The notes beneath the pieces are model-generated. The model was not told the DNA's origin. It did not search any database and worked only from the letters and a program-made list of their open reading frames with translations. The translations under genes were made by a program, and so were the position numbers. A stretch of 14,893 nt of DNA, taken from Spirochaetaceae bacterium. Lineage in GTDB: Bacteria > Spirochaetota > Spirochaetia > Treponematales > Breznakiellaceae. The stretch covers positions 1 to 14,893 of the forward strand of contig JAITNZ010000093.1 of assembly GCA_031290205.1 (NCBI GenBank). Reading direction: 5' to 3'. Position 1 is the first letter of the stretch. Each line of letters opens with the position of its first letter. Below are positions 7,920 through 13,659 of the stretch, one piece after another.

Positions 7920-7953
7920 GTCCCCGGCAGGGCGAGCCGGCAATTACGAATTC

Positions 7954-8095
7954 GAAAATTAACCACGAACGGCACGAACCACACGAACAAATTGCGCACA
8001 ATTCTCACGATTTCTGCCTTGTTTATCACCATTATTCATATCCTTTTTTGTCTTCCGTTCGTGTTGTTCGTGAGGTTCGTGGTTAAAATTTTCTT
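7954..8095. repeat. 140-bp inverted-repeat element with CACGAAC repeats
   Basis: The left arm (7954-7988) contains AACCACGAAC, GGCACGAAC and CACACGAAC in series. The right arm (8057-8093) is its reverse complement with three mismatches in about 30 bases plus a 2-base indel. The 68 bases between the arms show no gene. The sequence AATTC lies directly on both sides (7949-7953 and 8096-8100), which could be a 5-bp target duplication. The layout suggests a small non-autonomous (MITE-like) element or a dispersed structured repeat. Confidence 0.6.
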
Positions 8096-8147
8096 AATTC
8101 CTCATACGTGGTTGAATTCGGAACTGCTGAAAGAGCAGGTAAAATAC

Positions 8148-8176
8148 TTGCAAAAATAGGTGGTTTGAAGTATAGT
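8148..8176 (+). promoter_or_regulatory. Predicted promoter ahead of the toxin-antitoxin pair
   Basis: TTGCAA (8148-8153) and TATAGT (8171-8176) are separated by 17 bases. The expected transcription start (about 8183) falls on the GTG that best matches the toxin N-terminus at 8182. Either the mRNA is essentially leaderless, or the promoter or the start codon is not the one used. Confidence 0.35.
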
Positions 8177-8181
8177 GAATT

Positions 8182-8547
8182 GTGCGGATATTTAAGACCA
8201 AGTGGTTTGACCGCTTTGCGGAAAAGATGGGAATCAGCGATACGAAGTTAAGGAATATCGCGAATGGTCTTGATCAAGGACAATGGGATGCAGATTTTGG
8301 TGGTGATGTTTACAAAGTCCGCGTTGCACGTCCCGGCGAAGGAAAGTCTGGCGGCTTTCGGACTATTGTGCTTTTCAGAAAGGACGAGAAGGCGTTCTTT
8401 GTGTATGGTTTTGCGAAGTCTGACAGAGGCAACATAGACGAGAAAGAATTACGAAAATATAAAGATGAAGCTACGGATAGTTTTGCAATGACCGATAAGC
8501 AGGTAGAGACTTTGTTGCAAATAGGCTCGCTTATTGAAATTTTATAG
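8182..8547 (+). CDS. RelE/HigB-like type II toxin
   Basis: The 121-residue product resembles the RelE-like toxin family found in toxin-first pairs: IFKTKWFDRFAEK at the start, LRNIANGLDQGQWDADFGG, the hallmark KVRVARPGEGKSGGFRTIVLF (about 45-65) and FFVYGFAKSDRGNID (about 73-87). Members act as translation-dependent mRNA endonucleases and are neutralised by the partner gene. The start is set at GTG 8182 because the conserved N-terminus begins there; no Shine-Dalgarno sequence sits at a normal distance. The antitoxin gene starts 13 bases after the stop. The neighbouring inverted-repeat element and the remnant frame just upstream (ELLKEQVKYLQK before a TAG at 8157-8159) point to a mobile or rearranged spot. 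Confidence 0.85.
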   Translation: MRIFKTKWFDRFAEKMGISDTKLRNIANGLDQGQWDADFGGDVYKVRVARPGEGKSGGFRTIVLFRKDEKAFFVYGFAKSDRGNIDEKELRKYKDEATDSFAMTDKQVETLLQIGSLIEIL

Positions 8548-8560
8548 GGGGAGAATTGCT

Positions 8561-8773
8561 ATGAAAAAGAGATACCAAAGTGAAATACTCGGTGTTATCC
8601 ATCAAGACGCGCAGGCTATGTTTAAGGTCGGCGCGATAAGCGAAGCGCGGATGCGCGAATACGATAGGGACTGCCTCGTGCCGGAAACGTCCTTGGCGCA
8701 GACGACAAAACGCTCAGGCGCATCCTCCATTCCGGTGAAGCCCTCCCGCGCTTACGCATCCAAAGCGAACTAA
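8561..8773 (+). CDS. Putative antitoxin partner (short, no visible HTH)
   Basis: The 70-residue product begins KKRYQSEILGVIHQDAQAMF, followed by KVGAISEARMREYDRDCLVPE; this is the N-terminal segment seen in antitoxins paired with this RelE-like family. ATG 8561 has AGGGGGAG about 8 bases upstream, preferable to the in-frame ATG at 8534 inside the toxin gene. Longer relatives carry a C-terminal helix-turn-helix (about 95-105 residues in all); here the rest (SLAQTTKRSGASS... ending AYASKAN) is Ser/Pro/Lys-rich and shows none. It may be a short variant that binds toxin but not DNA, or a truncated gene. It converges on the feo-associated peptide gene with 43 bases between. Confidence 0.7.
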   Translation: MKKRYQSEILGVIHQDAQAMFKVGAISEARMREYDRDCLVPETSLAQTTKRSGASSIPVKPSRAYASKAN

Positions 8774-8816
8774 CAAAAATATTTCATTCACGGGCGGATT
8801 GTGCGCCGTAGCTCTG

Positions 8817-8981
8817 CTAGGGTGTTGTCCCGCCCTTGTCCTTGCAGTAAGGGCACTTCCCCCCGCCGCCCCCGCAACAGCCCTTAGGCTCTTTCGCCGT
8901 AAAAAGCCTGATTGCCCGCACAACGAAAAAGACCCCGGCGGCGCCAACTAGAGCGATTATTATAATTAACTGTATATCCAT
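8817..8981 (-). CDS. FeoB-associated Cys-rich membrane protein
   Basis: The 54-residue peptide has a single membrane segment (LIIIIALVGAAGVFFVV, about 5-21), a basic stretch (RAIRLF), and a Gly/Cys tail with C35, C36, C43 and C46 (KGCCGGGGGKCPYCKDK). This is the plan of the small Cys-rich membrane proteins commonly encoded next to feoB, which are thought to help ferrous iron transport, perhaps by handling Fe2+ or regulating FeoB; the exact role is unproven. The start is ATG 8981 because AAGGAG lies 7 bases upstream; the frame runs open further upstream only through repeat-derived Ser/Pro codons. It follows feoB on the same strand after 147 bases filled with heptanucleotide repeats. Confidence 0.85.
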   Translation of the reverse strand: MDIQLIIIIALVGAAGVFFVVRAIRLFTAKEPKGCCGGGGGKCPYCKDKGGTTP

Positions 8982-8998
8982 GTAAATCTCCTTTTTTG

Positions 8999-9031
8999 AT
9001 GGGGATGGGGGATGGGGGATGGGGGATGGGG
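8999..9031. repeat. Heptanucleotide array (ATGGGGG)
   Basis: Three exact ATGGGGG units (9005-9025) are flanked by ATGGGG units on both sides. The plus strand carries five closely spaced G runs and could form a G-quadruplex. It lies between feoB and the Cys-rich peptide gene, just upstream of the peptide gene's ribosome binding site. Confidence 0.8.
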
Positions 9032-9033
9032 AA

Positions 9034-9056
9034 GATTTCACTTTGAAATCATTTTT
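9034..9056 (+). terminator. Small hairpin followed by a T run
   Basis: GATTTCA (9034-9040) pairs with TGAAATC (9044-9050) over a 3-base loop and is followed by ATTTTT on the plus strand. It could act as a weak terminator for plus-strand transcripts, or as a processing hairpin in the feo mRNA on the other strand. The stem is AT-rich, so certainty is low. Confidence 0.3.
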
Positions 9057-9081
9057 CACGCCTCATTGCTCACCCTTCACC

Positions 9082-9124
9082 TATTCCCTATTCCCTATTC
9101 CCCGTTCCCCGTTCCCCGTTCCCC
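9082..9124. repeat. Second heptanucleotide array (TATTCCC then CGTTCCC)
   Basis: Three TATTCCC units (9082-9102) pass directly into three CGTTCCC units (9103-9123), all in register at period 7. The array ends about 5 bases from the feoB stop. Here the G runs are on the minus strand, opposite to the array at 8999-9031, so in the feo transcript one array is G-rich and the other C-rich and they could pair. Confidence 0.8.
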
Positions 9125-9128
9125 TTCT

Positions 9129-11294
9129 TCACAAGCTGCCCACCTGATGCACTACAAAACTCACCAGCCAGCCTAAGACGAGGAGGAAGGCGAACTCAAA
9201 GGCGAGCCATTTCCCGCCGAGTTCACCCTTGATTGTGGCAAGTGCGGCGAAGCAGGGCGGGATGACCAGCATGAAGAGCATGAAGACGAAGCCGGTGAGC
9301 GGCGTCAAAGTGGGGTCGGCGGCGATAGCTTGCTGCAAACTCACGCTTTCTTCGTCCTCCTCGCCGCCGACGTGGTAGAGGATGCCGAGTGTCGAGACGA
9401 CAACTTCTTTCGCGGTAAAGCCGGTGATGATTGAGATTGCCATTTTCCAGTTAAAGCCCAGCGGTTTGAAGACCGGCTCTATCGTCTTGCCGATGCTGCC
9501 GGCGATGCTGTGTTCAAGCAGCCCCTCAGCCTCGACCGTTTCGATGTGTGCCGCAATGACATCTGCGCTTGCGTCGGGATTATCCGCGAAACAAGCGGCG
9601 GCGGCGCGTGCCTTTTCGCTCGAAGAAAGCTCATAGCGGGGAAAGCTCGTTATCGCCCAGACAAGAATCGCCGAGGCTAAAATAATCGTGCCCGCTTTTT
9701 TGACATAGCTGATGGTTTTTTCCCAGACGTGCCAGAGGATGCCCCGCATCGTCGGGAGGCGGTAGGGGGGCAGCTCCATCACGAAGGGGGTCGGGTCGCC
9801 TTTCAGCACGGTCTTTCGCAGCAAGAACGCAGAGCTGAGGGCGAGCACAACGCCGCAGGCATAGATAAGCATGACCATGTTGCCCGCATTTTTCGGGAAG
9901 AACGCCGCCGCGAGGAGCAGGTGGATGGGGAGCTTTGCCCCGCAGCTCATCATCGGCGTGACCAGCACGGTAATGATGCGGTCGCGTTTGCTTTTCAGCG
10001 TGCGCGAGGACATCACGGCGGGCACCGAGCAGCCGAAGCCGAGCATCATCGGGAAGATCGACTGCCCGTGCAGCCCGAAACTGTGGAGGAGTTTGTCGGT
10101 GGCGAAGGCGGCGCGGGACATATAGCCAAGGTCTTCGAGAATCGAAAGCAGCAGGAAGAGGATGACGATGAGCGGCACAAAACTGAGCACGCCGCCGACG
10201 CCGCTGATGATGCCACCCACGAGGAGCGAGCGGAGGAGACCTGCGGGTATATGGCTTGTCAGAAACCCCGAGAGAAAACTGAAAAATGTTTCGAGCCATT
10301 CTTGCGGATACGCGCCGATGCTGAAGGTCAACTGGAATATCAGCCAGAGTACGACGATGAATATCGGCAGGGCAAGCATCCGGTGCATAAAAATTTTGTC
10401 GACCGCTTGCGTCATGGTGATAGTATCTTTACGCTGAATTGTTACCGCTTCGCTGACCGCGCCGTGGATATAGCCGTAACGCTGCTCGGAAATGATGATT
10501 TCGGAGTCCTTGCCAAAATGCTTTTCTATCCAGCTAATCGACTCTGCGGCGCAGGTCTCGATTGCCGCCGCATTCGGCATAGTTTTTGCCAGCCGGTAGG
10601 CTTCCTTGTCCTTTTCCAGCAGCTTGATAGCTAGCCAGCGATTCCCCGTCAGAGCGCTCAAGGCTTCGAGCCTCGACTCAATCTCCCCCCCATAATTTAT
10701 TTTCCGCCCTCCACCCTCAGCTTTCTCCTCCCCCCTCTCCACCGCTCTCTCCTCTTCCCCCAAACCCCCAACCCAAAACCCCAAACCCCTTCTTCCATCC
10801 CCCATCACCGAATCGATCAGGTCGAGCAACCCGTCTATCCCCCGTCCTTGCTGGGCGGTAATTTTCACGAAAGGGATGCCCAGCGTCGCCGAAAGCAGCT
10901 TTTCGTCAATCTGAATCCCCCGCTTGTCCGCCTCGTCGCTCATGTTGAGTGCACTGATGACGGGAATGCCGAGTTCCTGCATTTGCAGGCAGAGGTAGAG
11001 GTTGCGCTCAAGGTTGGTAGAGTCGAGCACATCGAGAATCAGGTCGGGTTTTTCATCGAGGATGAAATCCCGCGAGACAACCTCGTCCTCGGAATAGGCG
11101 GTAAGGCTGTAGATGCCGGGCAGGTCAACAAAATGGTAGGTGATAGCCCCCCGCTTTCGGCTGCCCGCGCGTTTTTCGACAGTCACACCGGGATAATTCC
11201 CCACCTGATGGTGCGCGCCGGTGAGCGCGTTAAAAAGCGTTGTCTTGCCGGCATTCGGATTGCCGGAGAGGGCTATCAGGACCTTATTTTTCAT
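9129..11294 (-). CDS. feoB: Ferrous iron transporter FeoB
   Basis: FeoB is the GTPase-coupled inner-membrane Fe2+ importer. The 721-residue product has G1 GNPNAGKTT (11-19), G2 region YPGVTVEK (34-41), G3 DLPG (57-60) and G4 NMSD (117-120), then a helical linker domain and from about 305 a multi-helix membrane domain with the core motif GFGCSVPAVMSSRTL. Between LLDLIDSV and KINYGGEIE (about 164-198) there is a low-complexity insertion rich in Gly, Glu and Arg, encoded by G-rich repeat-like DNA, where homologues have a short link. ATG 11294 is chosen for the AGGAGA about 6 bases upstream and for the conserved KVLIALSGNPNAGK start; it overlaps feoA by 11 bases, so translation is coupled. All GTPase motifs look intact. 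Confidence 0.96.
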   Translation of the reverse strand: MKNKVLIALSGNPNAGKTTLFNALTGAHHQVGNYPGVTVEKRAGSRKRGAITYHFVDLPGIYSLTAYSEDEVVSRDFILDEKPDLILDVLDSTNLERNLYLCLQMQELGIPVISALNMSDEADKRGIQIDEKLLSATLGIPFVKITAQQGRGIDGLLDLIDSVMGDGRRGLGFWVGGLGEEERAVERGEEKAEGGGRKINYGGEIESRLEALSALTGNRWLAIKLLEKDKEAYRLAKTMPNAAAIETCAAESISWIEKHFGKDSEIIISEQRYGYIHGAVSEAVTIQRKDTITMTQAVDKIFMHRMLALPIFIVVLWLIFQLTFSIGAYPQEWLETFFSFLSGFLTSHIPAGLLRSLLVGGIISGVGGVLSFVPLIVILFLLLSILEDLGYMSRAAFATDKLLHSFGLHGQSIFPMMLGFGCSVPAVMSSRTLKSKRDRIITVLVTPMMSCGAKLPIHLLLAAAFFPKNAGNMVMLIYACGVVLALSSAFLLRKTVLKGDPTPFVMELPPYRLPTMRGILWHVWEKTISYVKKAGTIILASAILVWAITSFPRYELSSSEKARAAAACFADNPDASADVIAAHIETVEAEGLLEHSIAGSIGKTIEPVFKPLGFNWKMAISIITGFTAKEVVVSTLGILYHVGGEEDEESVSLQQAIAADPTLTPLTGFVFMLFMLVIPPCFAALATIKGELGGKWLAFEFAFLLVLGWLVSFVVHQVGSL
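10682..10806 (-). repeat. G-rich low-complexity insertion in feoB
   Basis: The coding strand is almost pure purine with G runs broken by TTT, AAG or GAG, encoding residues of about 164-204. At its 5' end is GATGGGGGATGG (10795-10806), the same heptamer as in the array at 8999-9031 but in the opposite orientation, and near its 3' end is a G7 run. The strong strand asymmetry contrasts with the rest of feoB and suggests growth by repeat expansion that happened to stay in frame. Confidence 0.65.
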
Positions 11295-11667
11295 TTTTAT
11301 TCTCCTCACTTTTTGCAAAACCATCTTCTTGCGCCTGTTTTCGCGCTTCAGTTGTGCGGCAAGGCTCCTGTGACATGGCTTTTACCTGCTTTCGGGACAG
11401 TCCGCCAAGAGGGCGCTTTGCGTCATGTGCCGCCGTCCAGTCGCCGACCGGCACGACTTCGATGCCTGATGCCTCGAAACGCCGTATCAGCACATCATAG
11501 CCCATAATTCGCACCTGTAGGGGTCCGCCCAAAAAGCTCTCCCGCACAACGGCGCCCGCCGTTCCATCAATAAAGCCCATGTCCGCAAGCCGTTTGCCGA
11601 CTTCCTTGTCCAAGCTTACCTTGTTTACCGTGAACGAAGCGCCCGCAGGCGCATCAGAAAGATTCAT
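11284..11667 (-). CDS. feoA: Ferrous iron transport protein FeoA
   Basis: FeoA is a small cytoplasmic SH3-like protein that supports FeoB. The first 75 or so residues fit the family: MNLSDAPAGASFTV, KRLADMGFIDGTAG, LGGPLQVRIMGYDVLIRR, and the closing beta strand GIEVVPV. The protein is 127 residues, whereas FeoA is usually about 75-85; the extra 50 residues are charged and Gln/Lys/Glu-rich and look disordered. ATG 11667 is preferred to the in-frame ATG at 11700 because TTGGAGG sits 5-6 bases before it and the domain begins there; 11700 lies inside the operator palindrome. It is the first gene of the feoA-feoB unit, whose ATG overlaps the feoA end. Confidence 0.9.
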   Translation of the reverse strand: MNLSDAPAGASFTVNKVSLDKEVGKRLADMGFIDGTAGAVVRESFLGGPLQVRIMGYDVLIRRFEASGIEVVPVGDWTAAHDAKRPLGGLSRKQVKAMSQEPCRTTEARKQAQEDGFAKSEENKNEK

Positions 11668-11680
11668 TCCAGCCTCCAAA

Positions 11681-11700
11681 TTGTTAAGTATAACTAACAA
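11681..11700 (-). promoter_or_regulatory. Palindromic operator candidate for feoAB
   Basis: The 20-bp near-palindrome TTGTTAgttataCTTAACAA (upper case arms) lies between the promoter and the feoA ribosome binding site and covers the last four bases of the -10 hexamer. A bound repressor would block transcription. The TTAG...CTTAA look recalls operators of DtxR/MntR-family metalloregulators more than a Fur box, but the regulator is not encoded in this window and the assignment is inference. Confidence 0.5.
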
Positions 11701-11725
11701 TACACCGAATGTTTTTTTTTGTCAA
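11697..11725 (-). promoter_or_regulatory. Predicted strong promoter of feoAB
   Basis: A perfect -35 TTGACA (11720-11725) is 17 bases from TATTGT (11697-11702) on the minus strand. Nine successive A run from the last base of the -35 into the spacer. A change in the length of that A run would alter the spacing and thus promoter strength. Confidence 0.6.
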
Positions 11726-11734
11726 TAACGCTCC

Positions 11735-11758
11735 GGCAACTCCCGCACTCGAGTTGCC
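11735..11758. repeat. Inverted repeat GGCAACTC / GAGTTGCC
   Basis: A perfect 8-bp stem with an 8-base loop lies just upstream of the feoAB promoter. The 14 bases GCAACTCCCGCACT (11736-11749) recur exactly at 14647-14660, so this is part of a dispersed repeat family. Confidence 0.6.
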
Positions 11759-11770
11759 CCCGCGCCGCCA

Positions 11771-11905
11771 CAGGCGGTTTCTGCTTTGCTTTTGATACGA
11801 GAAGGGCGATTATTACGCAGGGGGGCGTTGCGGGTCCGCCTCAGGCGGTTTCTGCCTTGCTTTTGATACGAGAAGGGCGATTATTACGCAGGGGGGCGTT
11901 GCGGG
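11771..11905. repeat. Tandem duplication, 64-bp copies at period 71
   Basis: Copies at 11771-11834 and 11842-11905 differ at a single base (ctgcT versus ctgcC). Each begins CAGGCGGTTTCTGC and ends GGGGGCGTTGCGGG. The joint contains the palindrome CCGCCTCAGGCGG. The near identity points to a recent duplication. No believable gene crosses it. Confidence 0.85.
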
Positions 11906-11906
11906 G

Positions 11907-11965
11907 GTCTCCCCGCAGAGGGGGTAGCGCGCAACAACGTGCGCGCGTAGGGGGAGACTTCCCCC
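11907..11965. repeat. Two-tier hairpin in gene-free DNA between feoA and the chaperone gene
   Basis: GTCTCCCC (11907-11914) pairs with GGGGAGAC (11951-11958), and inside it GCGCGC (11927-11932) pairs with GCGCGC (11941-11946). It follows directly on the tandem duplication and ends in GACTTCCCCC, like the repeat region near 3711-3721. From about 11966 to 12077 I see nothing further of note. Confidence 0.6.
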
Positions 11966-12077
11966 TCCTACCTATATATCCTCCTAATTACCCTCTCGTC
12001 CTAAAAGTCCTCCCATTTGTGCTGTTGTAGAAAAAAATCCTAACGTAGCGAGGCGGGGCGGGAGCTGCTGAAGGGTG

Positions 12078-12106
12078 TTGCTGATTGAAACTAAATCTGC
12101 TATGCT
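12078..12106 (+). promoter_or_regulatory. Predicted promoter of the chaperone-nusB unit
   Basis: TTGCTG (12078-12083) and TATGCT (12101-12106) are 17 bases apart, and the -10 carries a TG extension (TGC before TATGCT). It lies 24 bases before the ATG with GAGGTG between, a normal arrangement. Confidence 0.5.
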
Positions 12107-12130
12107 TTGTTTACTAATTGAGGTGTGGTA

Positions 12131-13213
12131 ATGAAAAAGTATCTGTGTTTATGCGTGTTCAGCTTTTTGGGCGGCTTTTTTCTCTTCCCGCAAGATGATA
12201 TTCAGACTGTGGCGACGGTGAATCTGACTAAAACGGAGCCTATTTTGGTGAAACAGCTTAGGACGAGGGTCGAAGCGGTTGAAAAAGCGACGGGACGCAG
12301 ACTCTCGACGGACGAGAGGCGCGAAATCCTCAACGGCATGATCGATGAGATGCTGATTCTGCAAGCTGCCGTGCGCGACCGCATTAGCGTTGAAGAAGGA
12401 ACAGTCAATCAACAAATTGAGGATTTGCGCACTCAGCTTACCCAACAGGCGGGGCGCAGACCGACTGACGCGGAATTTGCCGAGGCGGTAAAGGCGCAAA
12501 CCGGACTGGATTTAAGCGGGTTTCGCGAACAGATGAAAAAGCTTCTAGTTTCCCAAAAATATCTTATGGAGAAAAAAGGCAATATCCTCCAAGCGGCAAA
12601 AGCTCCAAGCGATGCCGAAATCTTAAGCGAATACAACCAGTGGAAAACAAGCGCCGACGGGATCGCCCGTCTGACGCAGGAGGAGACGATACAATTTGCG
12701 GCGATTGTGTTCCCTTACGAAAAAGATGCTGATAAGGCGAAGGCGCGGAACGGAGCGGAGGCGCTCGAAAAAGAAATTGGAGGGAGCGTCCGCCAGTTTG
12801 ACGAAAAAGTCCAGCAGCAGAGCACTGAATACCGCGCGACTACAGCCGGCGTCATGCAGAAAAATAAAAAAGCGCAGAGCGAAGTGGGGCAGGCGTTTAT
12901 GGATGCGGCTTTCGGGTTGAAGTACGACCCGAAAACAGGCGCAACGGAAGTTTCAAAAATGATTGAAGTGCCCACCGGCACAGCGCGCGGTTTTTATATC
13001 ATAAAAATTACCGCAAAATATCCCTTTAAGTCGCCATTGGCACTGGATGATACGATGATTCAGTATAGCACGACGGTTCGTAACGTTGTCCGGGCGGCGC
13101 TTGCGCAGGAAAGACAGCAGGATGCAATAGCAAAGGCGCAGGATGAATTAACGAAGGAATTGCGAAAAAATACTCCTTTTAAGATTAACGAACAATATCT
13201 TGACAAATTCTGA
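12131..13213 (+). CDS. Secreted SurA/parvulin-like periplasmic chaperone
   Basis: The 360-residue product has a signal peptide (KK, then a hydrophobic core to about residue 20, LFPQDD after it) without a normal lipobox, so it should be a soluble periplasmic protein. A SurA-N-like helical domain follows (about 35-160; RREILNGMIDEMLILQAAVRD, DAEFAEAVKAQTGLD), then a parvulin-like region (about 185-300). In that region the usual V-x-H-I-L strand reads QFAAIVF, with no catalytic histidine, and the GGDLG motif reads TAGVMQ, so prolyl isomerase activity is doubtful and a holdase role for envelope proteins is more likely. ATG 12131 is preferred to GTG 12125 because GAGGTG serves as its ribosome binding site. 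Its TGA overlaps the nusB ATG by one base (TGATG). Confidence 0.8.
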   Translation: MKKYLCLCVFSFLGGFFLFPQDDIQTVATVNLTKTEPILVKQLRTRVEAVEKATGRRLSTDERREILNGMIDEMLILQAAVRDRISVEEGTVNQQIEDLRTQLTQQAGRRPTDAEFAEAVKAQTGLDLSGFREQMKKLLVSQKYLMEKKGNILQAAKAPSDAEILSEYNQWKTSADGIARLTQEETIQFAAIVFPYEKDADKAKARNGAEALEKEIGGSVRQFDEKVQQQSTEYRATTAGVMQKNKKAQSEVGQAFMDAAFGLKYDPKTGATEVSKMIEVPTGTARGFYIIKITAKYPFKSPLALDDTMIQYSTTVRNVVRAALAQERQQDAIAKAQDELTKELRKNTPFKINEQYLDKF

Positions 13214-13659
13214 TGGCAAGAAGAAAAGCCCGCATCCTCGCTTTTCAAGCGCTCTATTGCTACGAAGCGGCAAAGCCCGCCCTACAGGATTTACTTGCAT
13301 TCGCGTGGGAGGACGAAAAAGTTGCCGCACTCGATGAGGGCGTGCTTGCGTTTGCCCGCGCCCTCGTTGCCGGTACGATAGAAAATCTCCCCGAAATTGA
13401 CGAAAAAATAAAAGCGCACCTTGTTAGTTGGGATATAACGAGGATAAAACGGGTAGATTTAGCGCTGTTGCGTATCAGCGTTTACTCACTTGTCTACCAA
13501 AAAGAGATTCATCCAAGCATTGTCATCGAAGAAGCTATCGGCATATCGCGCAGCTATGGCGAGGACGGCGCGTTTCGATTTATCAACGGCATCCTCGACA
13601 CCATTAGCAAAGAGTGCACGAGAGATGATGCGCAATGCGGGCAAACTCATCCGGCGTGA
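13213..13659 (+). CDS. nusB: Transcription antitermination factor NusB
   Basis: NusB binds the boxA RNA element with NusE (ribosomal protein S10) and promotes antitermination on rRNA operons. The 148-residue all-helical protein shows the N-terminal RRKARILAFQALY, the central SWDITRIKRVDLALLRISVY, the EIHPSIVIEEAIGISRSYG block and the FINGILDTI signature. About 15 residues beyond the usual end (ECTRDDAQCGQTHPA) are coded by DNA that is antisense to the last codons of rsmA, so the tail is probably a by-product of overlap. The start shares a base with the stop of the chaperone gene, indicating translational coupling. Confidence 0.95.
   Translation: MARRKARILAFQALYCYEAAKPALQDLLAFAWEDEKVAALDEGVLAFARALVAGTIENLPEIDEKIKAHLVSWDITRIKRVDLALLRISVYSLVYQKEIHPSIVIEEAIGISRSYGEDGAFRFINGILDTISKECTRDDAQCGQTHPA

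Noticed and set aside
7880..8086. 68-codon open frame over the inverted-repeat element
   Set aside because: It translates both arms of the inverted repeat (His/Glu-rich), so it reflects the repeat and not a gene.
8108..8245. Second plus-strand frame overlapping the toxin start (reads EFGTAERAGKILAKIGGLKY)
   Set aside because: It has no ribosome binding site, its second half is the shifted reading of the toxin gene, and it stops soon after.
8999..9124. Possible CRISPR array
   Set aside because: The units are 7 bp with no spacers and there are no cas genes in the window; these are simple tandem repeats.
9729..10634. 301-codon open frame antisense to feoB
   Set aside because: It is a shadow of feoB, whose motifs are intact; the product is His/Glu/Arg-rich without recognisable domains.
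10848..11507. 219-codon open frame antisense to feoB/feoA
   Set aside because: It covers the GTPase domain of feoB and the end of feoA on the opposite strand, with no ribosome binding site or domain.
11719..12030. 103-codon open frame on the plus strand
   Set aside because: It runs through a tandem duplication and GC-rich hairpins, has no ribosome binding site, and its product is Arg/Gly/Pro-rich repeat translation.
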